A program made the translations under genes and the position numbers. Below are positions 29,387-38,879 of a DNA stretch of 64,000 bases, piece by piece. The notes beneath the pieces were generated by a model. It saw only the letters and a list, made by a program, of their open reading frames with translations. It ran no database searches and had not been told where the DNA came from. Origin of the DNA: JBEKIK01 sp963838495 (lineage in GTDB: Bacteria > Planctomycetota > Planctomycetia > Pirellulales > Thermoguttaceae); contig CAWIRC010000001.1 in assembly GCA_963838495.1 (NCBI GenBank), forward strand, positions 2,170,001-2,234,000, written 5' to 3'. Numbering within the stretch: position 1 is the first letter of the stretch; every line of letters begins with the position of its first letter.

Positions 29387-31748
29387 TTATTTCCCATCCC
29401 AGCGGAAAGAATCGCCCTTATTTATATTCACGTCGCGCGTTGTTTCGCCGTATCGCAGCCGGCAGGGATTTCCGGCCGTCGAGCGTAAGTCGGCCGAGGC
29501 CAGTTGCCCGTTCTTCCATTGGATATCGACTTCAAATCCGCCCCGCGCCCGCAGCCCTTTTACCGAACCGTCGGGCCAGGCCTTGGGCAATGCCGGCAGA
29601 ATTTCAATTTCGCCGGCGTGGCTTTGCAGCAGCATCTCGGCTATGCCCGAGGTCCCGCCGAAATTGCCGTCGATCTGGAACGGCGGATGGGCGTCGAACA
29701 TGTTCGGATACGTCCGCGAAGGATCCAACAGCATGCTCAGAATTTTGTACGTGTGTTCGGCATCTTGCAGACGCGCCCATAGGTTCAGCCGCCAGCCTAA
29801 TCCCCAGCCGGTGGCGTTGTCGCCGCGGATCTCCAACGACTTTCGCACCGCGGCGGCCAATTCCGGCGTGCCGCGGAGCGTTATCTGCGCCGGGGAAAAA
29901 TCCATAAAGATGCGACACGTGGCGGTGATGCAAATCAGGCGCCTGCATGTCCCAGTCCTCCAGCCATTCCTGGAGCTGTCCGGCGGCGCCGATCTGATTG
30001 GGCGCGAGCCTCGCCCGCGCGGCGCCCAGCCGCTCGCTGAAATCCTTGTCCACCCCGAGTATCTCGGCCGCGCTTATGCAATTGCCGAACAAGTCGCGAA
30101 TGATTTGCGAGTCCATCGTCGGTCCCGCGCATATGCTGACGCCTTTGGGATTCTTATGCTCCGGAGAAAGCGACGGGCAAGTGACCAGCCACTTGTGCGT
30201 CGGCTCCTCCACCAGCGTATCGAGGAAGAATTGCGCCGCGCCCTTCATGGCCGGATAGACTTTAGCCAGGAATTCCTTGTCTTGGCCGTATAGATAATGT
30301 TCCCACAGGTGTTGGCACAGCCAGGCGCCGCCGGTGGGCCAGAAGCCGTATGCCGGCCCGTCTATAGGCGCGGTTGCCCGCCATAGGTCGGTATTGTGAT
30401 GCGCGACCCAGCCCCCTGCACCCATTGGACCTTGGCCGTCCGTGCCCCGGTCTCGGCAAGGTCCATTATCATGCCCGCAAGCGGCTCTATGCACTCGGCC
30501 ATGTTGCACGATTCGGCCGGCCAGTAATTCATTTCGGTGTTGATGTTGATGGTGTATTTGCTCCCCCACGGCGGATTCAGGCTCTCGTTCCAGATGCCCT
30601 GCAAGTTGGCCGGCTGAAACCCGGGCCTGGAACTGCATATCAGCAGGTAGCGACCAAATTGAAAATACAGCGCGGCAAGTTGCGGATCATCGCCCTTAGA
30701 AAAGTTCTTGATCCGTTCGTCGGTGGGAAGTTTTACCGCGTCGGTCTTGCCCAGATCGAGTTGCACCCGGCGGAACAACCGCCGATGTTCGGCAACGTGG
30801 TCTTTCAGGAGCGCATCGAACGATTTCCGCCCGGCTGCCGAGATATAGTCCTTAGTCAAGGCCTCGGGATCGCCGCTTACGTCCTTATAATTCTTGTAGC
30901 TCGTGGCGGCGGCGATCAACAGCACGGCCGAATCCGCCCCGCTCACGGCAATGCGGTCTTTTTCCAAAACGGTTTTTCCGCCCGACGCCGACACCTTCAC
31001 CCGCGCCTGAAACTTAAGAGCGCCTTGGATGCCCTGCGCCGATCCGTTCACCCCGGCCAACACAAGCGTGTCCGGCGACTCGGTCTTTACCTCCGCCCTC
31101 TGCGGCGTTTTCATGCCGGCCGTGAATACGATCTTCCCTGGTTTATCGGCCGCAAGCCGCACAACTATGACCTGATCGACCGGGCTGGAAAAAATCTCCC
31201 GCGTGTATTTCACTCCGTCGGCCGTGTATGAAACGCTTGCCACGGCGGTGTCCAGATTCAAGTCCCGCCGATAGTCTTCCACGGCCCCTTGTTCCGGAAA
31301 TGTCAAAAGCAGATCGCCCACCGTTTGATACTGCATTTCTTTGAGCGGTTTGGCCATCATCTTCTCGCCGATCAATCGGTCCGCTTCCGCGTACTTGCCC
31401 GCGAAGATCAGTGGCCTCGCCTCGGGCAAGGCGGCCAGCGCCTCCGGATTGTTCGGATCATAAGGCCCGCCGGCCCAAAGCGTGTCCTCGTTGAGCTGAA
31501 TGCGTTCGTCCTGCACGCCTCCAAAGACCATCGCGCCCAGCCGGCCGTTGCCCACCGCCAAGGCCTCTACCCACTGCTTTGCCGGTTGGCGGTACCAGAG
31601 CGTCAGCGATTCATCCGAGACCGCGCCAGATGAAATGTCCGCCGCGGAATAAGCGGCCAACGATGCGCCAGGTCGACAGAATTGTCGATATAATAATGAC
31701 AGATGCCGCGATGATGCCCGATAAACAGTTGCTCTGCGAACGTTTCAT
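29387..31748 (-). CDS. GH95-family alpha-L-fucosidase / glycoside hydrolase
   Basis: The N-terminal block (WYRQPAKQWVEALAVGNGRL and GAMVFGG), then IQLNEDTLWAGGPYDPNNPE, and the C-terminal block (DNATGWGLGWRLNLWARLQD, MFDAHPPFQIDGNFGGTSGI) are diagnostic of GH95. Its members mostly release alpha-1,2-L-fucose (some act on L-galactose) by inversion. GWVAHHNTDLWR and DGNFG surround known active-site positions. The signal peptide starts at an ATG at 31746-31748 behind GGAGA (MKRSQSNCLSGIIAAS). Frame breaks near 31690, 30420 and 29893 each switch to a frame that continues the family sequence, so assembly indels are likely. Corrected length of about 787 residues equals the usual GH95 length. It fits with the other polysaccharide-degrading enzymes here. 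Confidence 0.9.
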
Positions 31749-31768
31749 GCGTTCTCCTTCCCTAATTA

Positions 31769-31890
31769 AGCTTATTCCAAAAGTCCCCTCTCCCTCTGGG
31801 AGCGACCACTGACGTGGTGCCCGAGGGTGAGGGCGGATTTGCCGAGAATATCTCGTTGCAACCTTTTGCCATTAGCTGCAATCCCAATAG
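31769..31890. mobile_element. MITE-like element, subfamily B, diverged right end
   Basis: It begins AAGCTTATTCCAAAAGTCCC and shares the core CCCTCTCCCTCTGGGAG, an inserted block GACCACTGACGTGGTGCCCG and the right-hand segment GATTTGCCGAGAATA...AACCTTTTGCCATTA with the copies at 20750 and 38732. The right inverted repeat is not recognisable, so the end is approximate. It fills the space between the MFS stop and the GH95 start. Confidence 0.65.
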
Positions 31891-31912
31891 CATTTTAGCA
31901 GCGTTGCGACAA

Positions 31913-33333
31913 TTATGCCTCTCCTCTTCCGCGGCGAACCAGCGATGCCGCCGCGCCGAGGACCGCGGCGATCGTCGCCACGTGAAGCCCCGCGCCACCG
32001 CGCCGATAACCGTCCGGCCGGCGTCTTGGGCCATGACGGTCGTGAGCACCGCTCCCGACAGCCCCACGCCCAGCACCATGCCCGCGTTGCGGGCGGTGGC
32101 CAGCATTCCGGCGGCGATTCCCTGGCGGCTCGCCGGCGCGGACCCCATCAAACGCTGTTGTTCGGGCTGATGAAAATCCCCGTGCCCAAGCCGGTCAGGC
32201 AGAAGACCGCGGCAATATAATAATACGGCGTTTGCGCGGAGATCATCGACATAAGCAGCGATCCGCCGGCCAAAATCGACATGCCCAAAAGCGAAGGAAC
32301 ACTCGTCTGCCTTATGCGATCGGAGATCGTGCCGCTAATGGGCGCGGCAATGGCCATTACTATCGGCTGTACGGAAAGCAGCAACCCCGCGCGCGGAATT
32401 CAAGCCCCGCCCTTGAATCAGGTAAAAAGGCATCAAAAACGCAATCGCCGACATGCAAATATAATTGAAAATCGCCGCCGCCACCGAAGCCGAGAATACG
32501 CGGTTAGAAAACAGCGACAAATCGAGCATCGGCTGCGCGGTGCGAAGCTCTAACAAGACGAAAAAAATCAAAACGGCAGCCCCGGCGGCAAAAAGCACAA
32601 GAATCGGCGCCGACGCCCAACCCCATTCGTGCCCCTGATTAAGGGCCAACAACAGGGCAACCAATCCGGCCAAAAAAGCAGCCGCCCCTCGATAATCAAA
32701 GCGCTCGGCCGCATCTTGACCTCTCCGGGAAGGAATGAAATACATGCCCCAAGCCAATCCTATCGCCCCCACCGGGACGTTGATGTAAAACACCGCCCGC
32801 CAACTCAAAGCGTGCGCAAGCCAGCCTCCCAGCGCCGGACCGAACGCCAGGCCCAGGTAGGTCATCATGGCCTGCAATCCCAACGCCTGGCCCCGCTGGT
32901 TGGATGGAAAATTCATCGTCAATATGGCCGGCGCACTGGCGAAAAGCATCGCCGCCCCGATCGCCTGCACCCCGCGAAATGCAATGAGCACACCCGCGCT
33001 GGGCGAAAATCCGCACAAGGCCGAACCCAGCACGAACAGACCGAATCCGCAAATGTAGACCGGTTTTTGCCCGCGCAGATCGCCCATCCGCCCGAACATA
33101 AGCAAAAGCGAACTCACGGCCAGCAGATAAATAGTTATGGCCCATTGTACGGTCGCGATCTCGCAGTCGAACTGTCCGCGGATCACGGGAAGAATCGTGT
33201 TCACAATGCTGGCGTCCAGCGCCGACATGAACGTGCCGATCCCCACCGACGCCAGTATCCACCATTTACGTTCCACGCCGGCAAACTCCGTTTGAGCGAT
33301 TATTGGGCAAAAATATGAAAATTTTGAGCCCAT
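31913..33333 (-). CDS. MFS drug-exporter-like transporter, DHA2 (EmrB/QacA) type
   Basis: The N-terminal region shows the DHA2 hallmarks: ASVGIGTFMSALDASIVNTI in the first membrane segment, GRMGDLRGQKPVYICGF (loop 2-3 motif A) and LGLAFGPALGGWLAHALSW (motif C of antiporters). Membrane segments repeat to the end. Frame breaks near 32390, 32150 and 31995 separate LIQGRGLNSARG, VFCLTGLGTGIFISPNNS, LMGSAPASRQGIAAGMLATA and HVATIAAVLGAAASLVRRG. Read together these make a continuous transporter ending at 31913. The substrate is unknown; such proteins export drugs or metabolites using the proton gradient. Corrected length is about 473 residues. Scattered single-base errors are more likely than decay because no segment is missing. 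Confidence 0.85.
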
Positions 33334-33538
33334 TTTAACACTTTGAAAATCTTTTGCTATTCATTTCCTTTTTATTATGCTTTTATGCAGCAGAATCCAA
33401 TCTGGAACATTCCGGCTATAAAGCCATTAATCGATATCTGCCGCAGCTTGTAAATAACAGATAGAATGTTAAAATTTCGCTTATGCCGGTTCTTGGTATA
33501 AGGCCCCTTATCTATACCCGTCTTTTAAGGAAACAAAT

Positions 33539-33883
33539 ATGTGCTGCGCAGTAGAAATCGGAATGATGATCTTTGGCATTATTACATTGGCCAGAGGAAA
33601 ATTTTCTCTCACTCGAAACCTTGTTGTTACAGGAACGCCGGCATACATGATCGGAACGATTCTAACCGTCACCCTTCCCCTGAATATGGGAATTGGAATT
33701 TTAATCGGCTTTATTGTAGCCATTCAGGCTCATGGACAACCGGTTAATACGCAACAACTGCAAACAACGGCCTTTATCACTGAAGTCGTAACAGTAAGCA
33801 TGGCCTTATTAATCGTTATTGTTATTGCAGTGGCTTCTTCAAATAAATCGAAAGACTCGGAAGAGCAAAAACATCCTGAGTAA
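33539..33883 (+). CDS. Small membrane protein
   Basis: This 114-residue protein has three hydrophobic segments (about residues 5-18, 34-64 and 80-100). It ends in a charged, probably cytoplasmic tail (SSNKSKDSEEQKHPE). An AAGGA site precedes the ATG by about 8 bases. Its GC content is clearly lower than its neighbours. It stands alone and converges on thiC, with 62 bases between stops. I do not recognise the family; the N-terminal CC could be a lipid or metal site, but that is speculation. Confidence 0.6.
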   Translation: MCCAVEIGMMIFGIITLARGKFSLTRNLVVTGTPAYMIGTILTVTLPLNMGIGILIGFIVAIQAHGQPVNTQQLQTTAFITEVVTVSMALLIVIVIAVASSNKSKDSEEQKHPE

Positions 33884-33945
33884 TTCAGCATCCGTGCCTA
33901 GGCCGCATAAACGCGCAGGCATTGAGAAACTGTTTTTCGCCCGAA

Positions 33946-35250
33946 TTACGATGAGGTTGTACTGACTTTTTTCCGCAATTCTTCCGTGGTTTTCATCGAG
34001 CAGAATTTCGGCCCGCACATGCTGCAATAGTGGGAGGTCTTGTTTTCATCCGCCGGCAGCGATTCATCGTGCATTTTGCGGGCTCGCTCGGGATCCAAAG
34101 ACAAGCGGAATTGCTCTTCCCAGTCGAAACTGAACCGCGCCCGGCTCATGGCGTCGTCGCGCGATTGGGCCCCGGGCCGATGCCGGGCAACGTCGGCGGC
34201 GTGTGCGGCGATCTTATACGCGATCACGCCTTGACGCACATCTTCAAGGTTCGGCAGCCCCAGATGCTCCTTGGGCGTTACGTAGCAGAGCATTGCCGCC
34301 CCGTACCAAGCCGCCATCGCCGCCCCAATCGCGCTTGTAATGTGGTCGTAGCCCGGCGCCACGTCGGTAACCACCGGCCCGAGCACGTAAAACGGCGCCT
34401 CGTCGCACAACTCCATCTGCAGTTTCACGTTCCGCTCGATCTGGTCCATGGGCAAGTGCCCCGGGCCTTCGATCATCACCTGGCAGCCGCGCCGGCGTGC
34501 CCGGCGGCATAACTCGCCCATCACCTTCAGCTCGGCGAATTGGGCCTCGTCCGAGGCGTCGGCTATCGAGCCCGGCCGCAGCGCGTCGCCCAGGCTCCAG
34601 GTAACGTCGTACTCGCGCATGATGTCGCACAGCTCGTCGAAGTGCGTGTAAAACGGATTCTCCTCTCCATGCACCGCCATCCACTTGGCCACCAGCGATC
34701 CGCCGCGGCTGACGATCCCGGTCGTGCGCCGTTCCGTTAGCGGTATGTGATCACGCAATATCGCGCAGTGCACGGTCATGTAATCCACGCCCTGCCGGGC
34801 CTGCTCATGGATCACGTCCAGGAAATCCCGCGGCCGCATGTCGACGATGTCCTCGAGTTGCTCGGCCACCTGGTAAATGGGCACCGTGCCCACGGGCACG
34901 AAGGCGGCCTCGATAATTCTCGCCCGAACCTCGTCGATGCCCTCGCCGGTCGATAGATCCATTACCGTATCCGCGCCGTACTCAAGGGCCGCGAAAAGCT
35001 TTGCCAACTCGCACTCCGTATCGCTCGACAGGGCCGACTTGCCGATGTTGGCGTTGATCTTCGTCCGCGCGCCAATGCCGATGCCGATGGGCCGCAATCC
35101 CTTGGCAAGGTGTACGATATTGGCCGGTATGACCATCCTGCCCCGGGCGACCTCGGCGCGCACCAACTCCGCCTCGAGCCGCTCGTCGCGGGCAACGGAC
35201 TCCATCTCCGCCGTAATCACGCCTGCCAGGGCTTGTTCGATCTGAGTCAT
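33946..35250 (-). CDS. thiC: Phosphomethylpyrimidine synthase ThiC
   Basis: ThiC converts aminoimidazole ribotide to hydroxymethylpyrimidine phosphate for thiamine synthesis, by radical SAM chemistry. The 434-residue protein shows INANIGKSALSSD, the block AALEYGADTVMDLSTG, EGPGHLPMDQI and ITSAIGAAMAAWYGAAMLCY. At the C-terminus is the cluster motif C-x2-C-x4-C in HYCSMCGPKFCSM. It lacks the N-terminal extension of enterobacterial ThiC, like many anaerobe or thermophile forms. No THI-box riboswitch is visible upstream, where a short repeat tract begins 8 bases before the ATG. No other thiamine gene is adjacent. Confidence 0.97.
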   Translation of the reverse strand: MTQIEQALAGVITAEMESVARDERLEAELVRAEVARGRMVIPANIVHLAKGLRPIGIGIGARTKINANIGKSALSSDTECELAKLFAALEYGADTVMDLSTGEGIDEVRARIIEAAFVPVGTVPIYQVAEQLEDIVDMRPRDFLDVIHEQARQGVDYMTVHCAILRDHIPLTERRTTGIVSRGGSLVAKWMAVHGEENPFYTHFDELCDIMREYDVTWSLGDALRPGSIADASDEAQFAELKVMGELCRRARRRGCQVMIEGPGHLPMDQIERNVKLQMELCDEAPFYVLGPVVTDVAPGYDHITSAIGAAMAAWYGAAMLCYVTPKEHLGLPNLEDVRQGVIAYKIAAHAADVARHRPGAQSRDDAMSRARFSFDWEEQFRLSLDPERARKMHDESLPADENKTSHYCSMCGPKFCSMKTTEELRKKVSTTSS

Positions 35251-35257
35251 ATCGAAA

Positions 35258-35291
35258 GTTATCAGTTATCAGTAGTCAGTTATCAGTTTTC
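35258..35291. repeat. TTATCAG short-unit repeat upstream of thiC
   Basis: The tract is built of units like AGTTATCAGT and AGTAGTCAGT directly upstream of the thiC start. The same family lies at 54345, 54821 and 62507. Confidence 0.75.
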
Positions 35292-35316
35292 ACACAAACT
35301 ATAAACGCGGATCCGT

Positions 35317-35446
35317 TTTTCTCTAGCCCGAGCGTTTACACCCAAATCATTTTCTCTAGCCCAGACATTTACACCCAAATCATTTTCTCTAGCCCAGGCA
35401 TTTACACCCAAATATTTTTCTCTAGCCCAGGCGTTTACGCCTGGGG
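35317..35446. repeat. Four tandem 33-36 base repeats
   Basis: The unit TTTCTCTAGCCCAGGC followed by ATTTACACCCAAATCA occurs four times with few mismatches; the last ends in GCGTTTACGCCTGGGG. Read on the minus strand it gives an 11-residue repeat (GVNAWAREKYL), but no start site or wider coding pattern supports translation. It lies in the thiC-cutA spacer. Confidence 0.8.
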
Positions 35447-35728
35447 ACGGATTAAAATCCACAACCCCTTTTACCAGCCCCTTTAGGGGCGGCCGACACC
35501 CGGATCGCATAAATCCCGTGACCAGGATTGACATTATAATAGTATGGCTTCCCACCCAAGGTGTAAACTCCCGGACTGGGTAAAAAAACATGCAAAATTC
35601 ATTCATAATCCCACGCCTGGACAATGGCCGCTTGACCTTGCCAATATCTGGTGAATTAGTAGATTATTATGGTAAGTATAAGCCTTGCAAGGCTAAAAAT
35701 CCACGCCCAATCCGCAAGGAGACGGCAA

Positions 35729-35842
35729 ATGAAAACCGCTTTTAGAAAAAAACAGGCAAAAAATCGCCGGCATTCACAACCGCCTTTGCCCAAACCCGAG
35801 TTGCTCAAAAAAATCGCCGATCTCATCGAGGCCCTTGTATGA
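35729..35842 (+). CDS. 37-residue basic peptide translationally coupled to cutA
   Basis: A strong AAGGAGA site lies 8 bases before ATG at 35729. The frame encodes MKTAFRKKQAKNRRHSQPPL followed by PKPELLKKIADLIEALV. Its stop overlaps the cutA start (ATGA at 35839-35842), the classical arrangement of coupled genes. The peptide has a basic N-terminal half and an amphipathic helix at the end. I recognise no family. The good ribosome-binding site and overlap argue for real translation. Confidence 0.55.
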   Translation: MKTAFRKKQAKNRRHSQPPLPKPELLKKIADLIEALV

Positions 35843-36164
35843 GCGGCTGCATTCAAGTCGTCACAACTACCGAAAGCCAAGATGACGCCCAGGCCATTGC
35901 CCGGCGCTTGTCGAAAATCGCCTCGCGGCATGTGTGCAGATAGTCGGTCCGGTCACCAGCATTTATCGTTGGCAGGGCAAAATCAATACGGCCCAGGAGT
36001 GGCAATGCTGGGCCAAAACCAAACGCGATCTTTACGACCGCGTCGAACAAACCATTCGCCGCCTGCATCCCTATCAAGTGCCGGAAATCCTTGCCCTCGA
36101 GATTACCGCCGCCGGCGCCGATTATTTGGCCTGGCTGGACAATGAAGTGAAAAATACACAATAA
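35839..36164 (+). CDS. cutA: CutA-family divalent-ion tolerance protein
   Basis: CutA forms small trimers and is linked to divalent-metal tolerance, with an unclear exact role. The sequence starts MSGCIQVVTTTESQDDAQAI and continues ARRL. After a one-base break near 35913 (probably a missing G) it continues VENRLAACVQIVGPVTSIYR, WQGKIN, then RRLHPYQVPEILALEITAAG and ADYLAWLD. These are the conserved CutA blocks (LAAC, IYRWxGKI, HPYxVPEI, YLxWL). Corrected length of about 109 residues is normal. It is coupled by an ATGA overlap to the 37-residue peptide upstream. Confidence 0.88.
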
Positions 36165-36282
36165 TCCCCGAGGCGCGGATTTCCCATGCCTTGGGCGCCA
36201 AACACCGCATCTTCCACCCGCTTGGCCGATAGAGCGCTCGCGATTTTGCCGCTCGGCCCGCCGTTATATTGGCTGAATAACG

Positions 36283-36627
36283 CTATTGCCTCCAGGGGGC
36301 AAATACAAACAGGGCTCCCGCGACAATGAAAGCAAATCCAACCAGATAGTTCCATTTCAGCGGTTCGCGCAAATATAGTATCGAAAAGAAACAGAAGACC
36401 GCCAGCGTTATCACTTCCTGGAACGTTTTAAGTTGCGCCGTCCCGATCCCCGCGTTTGAACCCAACCGGTTGGCCGGCACCTGGAAACAATATTCAATGA
36501 AAGCGATGAGCCAGCTCGCCAGCACGGCCGCCCACAAGGCAGTTTGCTTGTAGCGCAAATGGCCGTACCAGGCGAATGTCATGAAAATATTCGAGATGGT
36601 CAGCAGTATAACGGTAATCAGCCACAT
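36283..36627 (-). CDS. DMT-superfamily small membrane protein (DUF486 type)
   Basis: The 114-residue protein has four membrane segments (about 2-22, 30-48, 66-84 and 90-110). It carries the family phrases FAWYGHLRYK, SWLIAFIEYCFQVPANRLGS and AQLKTFQEVITLAVFC. This matches the DUF486 branch of the drug/metabolite transporter superfamily, for which no substrate is known. It is a single gene next to convergent cutA, 118 bases away. Confidence 0.85.
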   Translation of the reverse strand: MWLITVILLTISNIFMTFAWYGHLRYKQTALWAAVLASWLIAFIEYCFQVPANRLGSNAGIGTAQLKTFQEVITLAVFCFFSILYLREPLKWNYLVGFAFIVAGALFVFAPWRQ

Positions 36628-36777
36628 AGTCGCAATTTACGGAGAATTCCCTGCTGGTTTTATCGGCGCTTCCTTGTTCAGCCGCGACCGGCAACCGATT
36701 GACGGCGGGCCGGAGAGCGTTGCAAATGTAAAATAATTGCCTTACACTATCAGCCGCATCGTTACGTGCCTGAGGCG

Positions 36778-36978
36778 TCAGATGTTCAGCTTCTTGCAGG
36801 CCCAGAATACGCACCCGCCCACGATGCTTGCCAGCACCAAGATGATGACAAAATCGCGGAAGTGCCACAAAAATCCCCTGCGGACCAAGCTGAATATGAT
36901 CTCACACAAAATGCCTGTAATGCAAAAGCCTATAACGGCTAGCATGGCCCAACGTTGAGTTTTGTCGTCTTCCGCCAT
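36778..36978 (-). CDS. Small two-helix membrane protein
   Basis: Starting at MAEDDKTQRW (36976-36978), preceded by an AGGAAAAAA site, the protein is 66 residues with two membrane segments (AVIGFCITGILCEIIFSLV and DFVIILVLASIVGGCVFWAC). A short basic C-terminus KKLNI follows. An upstream in-frame ATG at 37014 is less likely because it lacks a ribosome-binding site. No family is recognised. Confidence 0.6.
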   Translation of the reverse strand: MAEDDKTQRWAMLAVIGFCITGILCEIIFSLVRRGFLWHFRDFVIILVLASIVGGCVFWACKKLNI

Positions 36979-37173
36979 AATTTTTTCCTTGTGGCAAGCA
37001 GGAATACGGTACATGGCCCAATTTCTACATAGTTTTACGAGAATCAGGCATTGTGTAAAGAGGAAAATGCCCGAAAAAACACAGTAATTTCATCCGCCCC
37101 CGAGGTCTTTTATCTTGATTTTCAGAATTTCCCGCTTATCCTCGTCCCCGCCGTCCTTCGCAGGAATGTAAAA

Positions 37174-37200
37174 GGGTGCATGAAACGCACCACAATCTAT
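37174..37200. repeat. Dispersed GGTGC...GCACC palindrome
   Basis: GGGTGCATGAAACGCACCAC with the following CAATCTATCGGTGC is a copy of a repeat also found at 44560. The half sites GTGCRTGAAACGCAC are inverted repeats. Such GGTGCGTTTCACGCAC units are dispersed in many genomes. Confidence 0.6.
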
Positions 37201-37247
37201 CGGTGCCCCGTATCCTTGTCCCGCCGGTTCCCCGCGGGAACCGGAAA

Positions 37248-38717
37248 TCAAGGCTTTTTCCCCTGGCTTTCCGGCTTCTCGGGTCGATCAAGCTGCCGCC
37301 GATCAGGACCAGGGCCTTGGCCCGGCATTGGACCCGGACCGAATTCATCCGGCCGGCGAGGAAACATCCCCGGCTGCCTGTTCTTCATAATATAATCCCA
37401 CAGCAATTGCTGTTGCATATCTTCGCCCGACAGGTTCATCAGGCGATCGCGCTCTTCAGGGGTTAGATCTTTATCGAAGAACTCGGCCAACTGCTCGTCG
37501 CTGACCGGGCTTTCCGCGCCCGGCCCGCGCCTCGGGCTTCTTTGCCGCAATAAATAACGGGCCCAGTTTTGCAAGATCGCGACTTGCTCTTTCTTGGACT
37601 TGGCTTCCAGCAGTTTCTGCGTTTCCGCCGTAAACATCGACCGCAGTTGGCTTAAATCGGCCTCTGAAAACTGAGTCCCCCGGTTCCCTCCGCCTTGCTG
37701 GCGCAGCCATATCATCCCTATTATCCAGCGGCGAACGGCGGATGGGGGCCTGCCCGACAGCTCTTTCCGCATTTGCTCCGGAAGTTTGTCCATGAATTCT
37801 TTTTCATGCCCGGCCGCGTAATCTTCCATCCATCTCCACAGCACATCCGAATCCTTGCCCGCCGGAGGCCGGTTGCTAATCTCGGTTTTCTCTTTCTCCT
37901 TGTAATTCTTGATCCATTCGATCCGTCCTTTGTCCGATAAATGGGACAATTCCAGGCGATAGTACGAAGGCAGCAACTTGAACCACTCGTAATATCGCTC
38001 CATAACGCCCCACAGTTCCTCGCGCGGGTCAGTTTGGATTTGTTCGTGTAATTGCCTTAGTTGATTTTGCCCGTCAAGACCAAGACCGGCGAAAGTTTTC
38101 CGCTTCTGCACCAACTCGGCCTTCTGGGCGGGAGTGAGATTCTTTACCCGCTCGGCCGCGTCCGGGGCGCCCGCTTGCAGGCCGCGGTCTGCGCCCGGCG
38201 GGCTTGATACTCCCTCTCCCTCTTTGGACTCCGGCCGGGGAAATAACCCGCTTTCCAGCAACATGCGCAGGAAATTTATGTCCTGAATCTGCTCGTATTC
38301 GTCCAGATTCTCCAATACCGGCAGGTCTTTTACCAGTTGCCTGTTCGCGTTCGGCGCGGCCAGAGCAAATACAACGTACCCGGCCACCCCGGCCACAATC
38401 ATGCCCAGGCCGGTTAAAAGCCATGCCCGCCTCCGACGCCGCGGGGCCTCCTTGGCGATCTTGCCCACGTCCTCCTCGGCCGCAAGGGCCACCATCTCCA
38501 TCGTGGTTCGGGTAAAATCCTCGCCCACTGGCGCGGTGTCCAATTCGTCCAGTATCTCCCAGGTCCGTTCCAGCCAGTGTAGTTTCCGGCGGACCTCGGC
38601 ATCCACGGCCAACAGCTCCTCGATGCGGCGGCAGGACTCGCCGTCCAACTCCCCGTCGAGGTAGGCGACCAGTTGCTCTTCGATCGAGCTTTCAGCGTTT
38701 ACAGGCTCTTGTGACAT
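37248..38717 (-). CDS. Anti-sigma factor-like membrane protein partnered with an ECF sigma factor
   Basis: The first 60 residues (EEQLVAYLDGELDGESCRRI, EELLAVDAEVRRKL) match the N-terminal part of planctomycete anti-sigma factors; the zinc-ligand His/Cys set is incomplete. After a basic stretch (RRRRRAW) one membrane segment follows (about residues 100-122), then a long extracytoplasmic Gln/Arg/Pro-rich helical region to residue 489. It lies directly downstream of the sigma factor gene on the same strand, with a MITE-like element between them. By analogy it would hold the sigma factor at the membrane until an envelope signal arrives. Confidence 0.8.
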   Translation of the reverse strand: MSQEPVNAESSIEEQLVAYLDGELDGESCRRIEELLAVDAEVRRKLHWLERTWEILDELDTAPVGEDFTRTTMEMVALAAEEDVGKIAKEAPRRRRRAWLLTGLGMIVAGVAGYVVFALAAPNANRQLVKDLPVLENLDEYEQIQDINFLRMLLESGLFPRPESKEGEGVSSPPGADRGLQAGAPDAAERVKNLTPAQKAELVQKRKTFAGLGLDGQNQLRQLHEQIQTDPREELWGVMERYYEWFKLLPSYYRLELSHLSDKGRIEWIKNYKEKEKTEISNRPPAGKDSDVLWRWMEDYAAGHEKEFMDKLPEQMRKELSGRPPSAVRRWIIGMIWLRQQGGGNRGTQFSEADLSQLRSMFTAETQKLLEAKSKKEQVAILQNWARYLLRQRSPRRGPGAESPVSDEQLAEFFDKDLTPEERDRLMNLSGEDMQQQLLWDYIMKNRQPGMFPRRPDEFGPGPMPGQGPGPDRRQLDRPEKPESQGKKP

Positions 38718-38731
38718 GTTTTTCCGCTGTT

Positions 38732-38866
38732 AAAGCCTATTCAAAAGTCCCCTCTCCCTCCGGGAGCGACCACTGACGTGGTGCCCGAGGGTGAGGGCAG
38801 AATTGCCGATTATTGTCCATTTTTTATTCATTATCAATAATGACTTAAGAGTTTCTGGATAGGTTC
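38732..38866. mobile_element. MITE-like element, subfamily B, between sigma and anti-sigma genes
   Basis: The ends AAGCCTATTCAAAAGTCCCC and ...TTTCTGGATAGGTTC are imperfect inverted repeats, bordered by TTA/TAA. It shares with the 31769 copy the inserted block GAGCGACCACTGACGTGGTG and the core CCCTCTCCC...GAGGGTGAGGGC. It lies entirely in the 162-base gap of the sigma/anti-sigma operon. Confidence 0.75.
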
Positions 38867-38879
38867 TAAGTGTCGATCG

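Noticed and set aside
32148..32160. TGA after SPNNSV in the MFS transporter as another selenocysteine
   Set aside because: The family sequence resumes in a different frame (LMGSAPASRQG), so this is a frameshift and not an in-frame UGA.
35317..35446. 33-36 base tandem repeats as a CRISPR array
   Set aside because: The copies are directly adjacent, with no spacer sequences between them.
35283..35624. A 113-residue minus-strand frame with an 11-residue repeat (GVNAWAREK)
   Set aside because: It is the translation of a tandem noncoding repeat common in spacers; no start signal and no other protein-like sequence support it.
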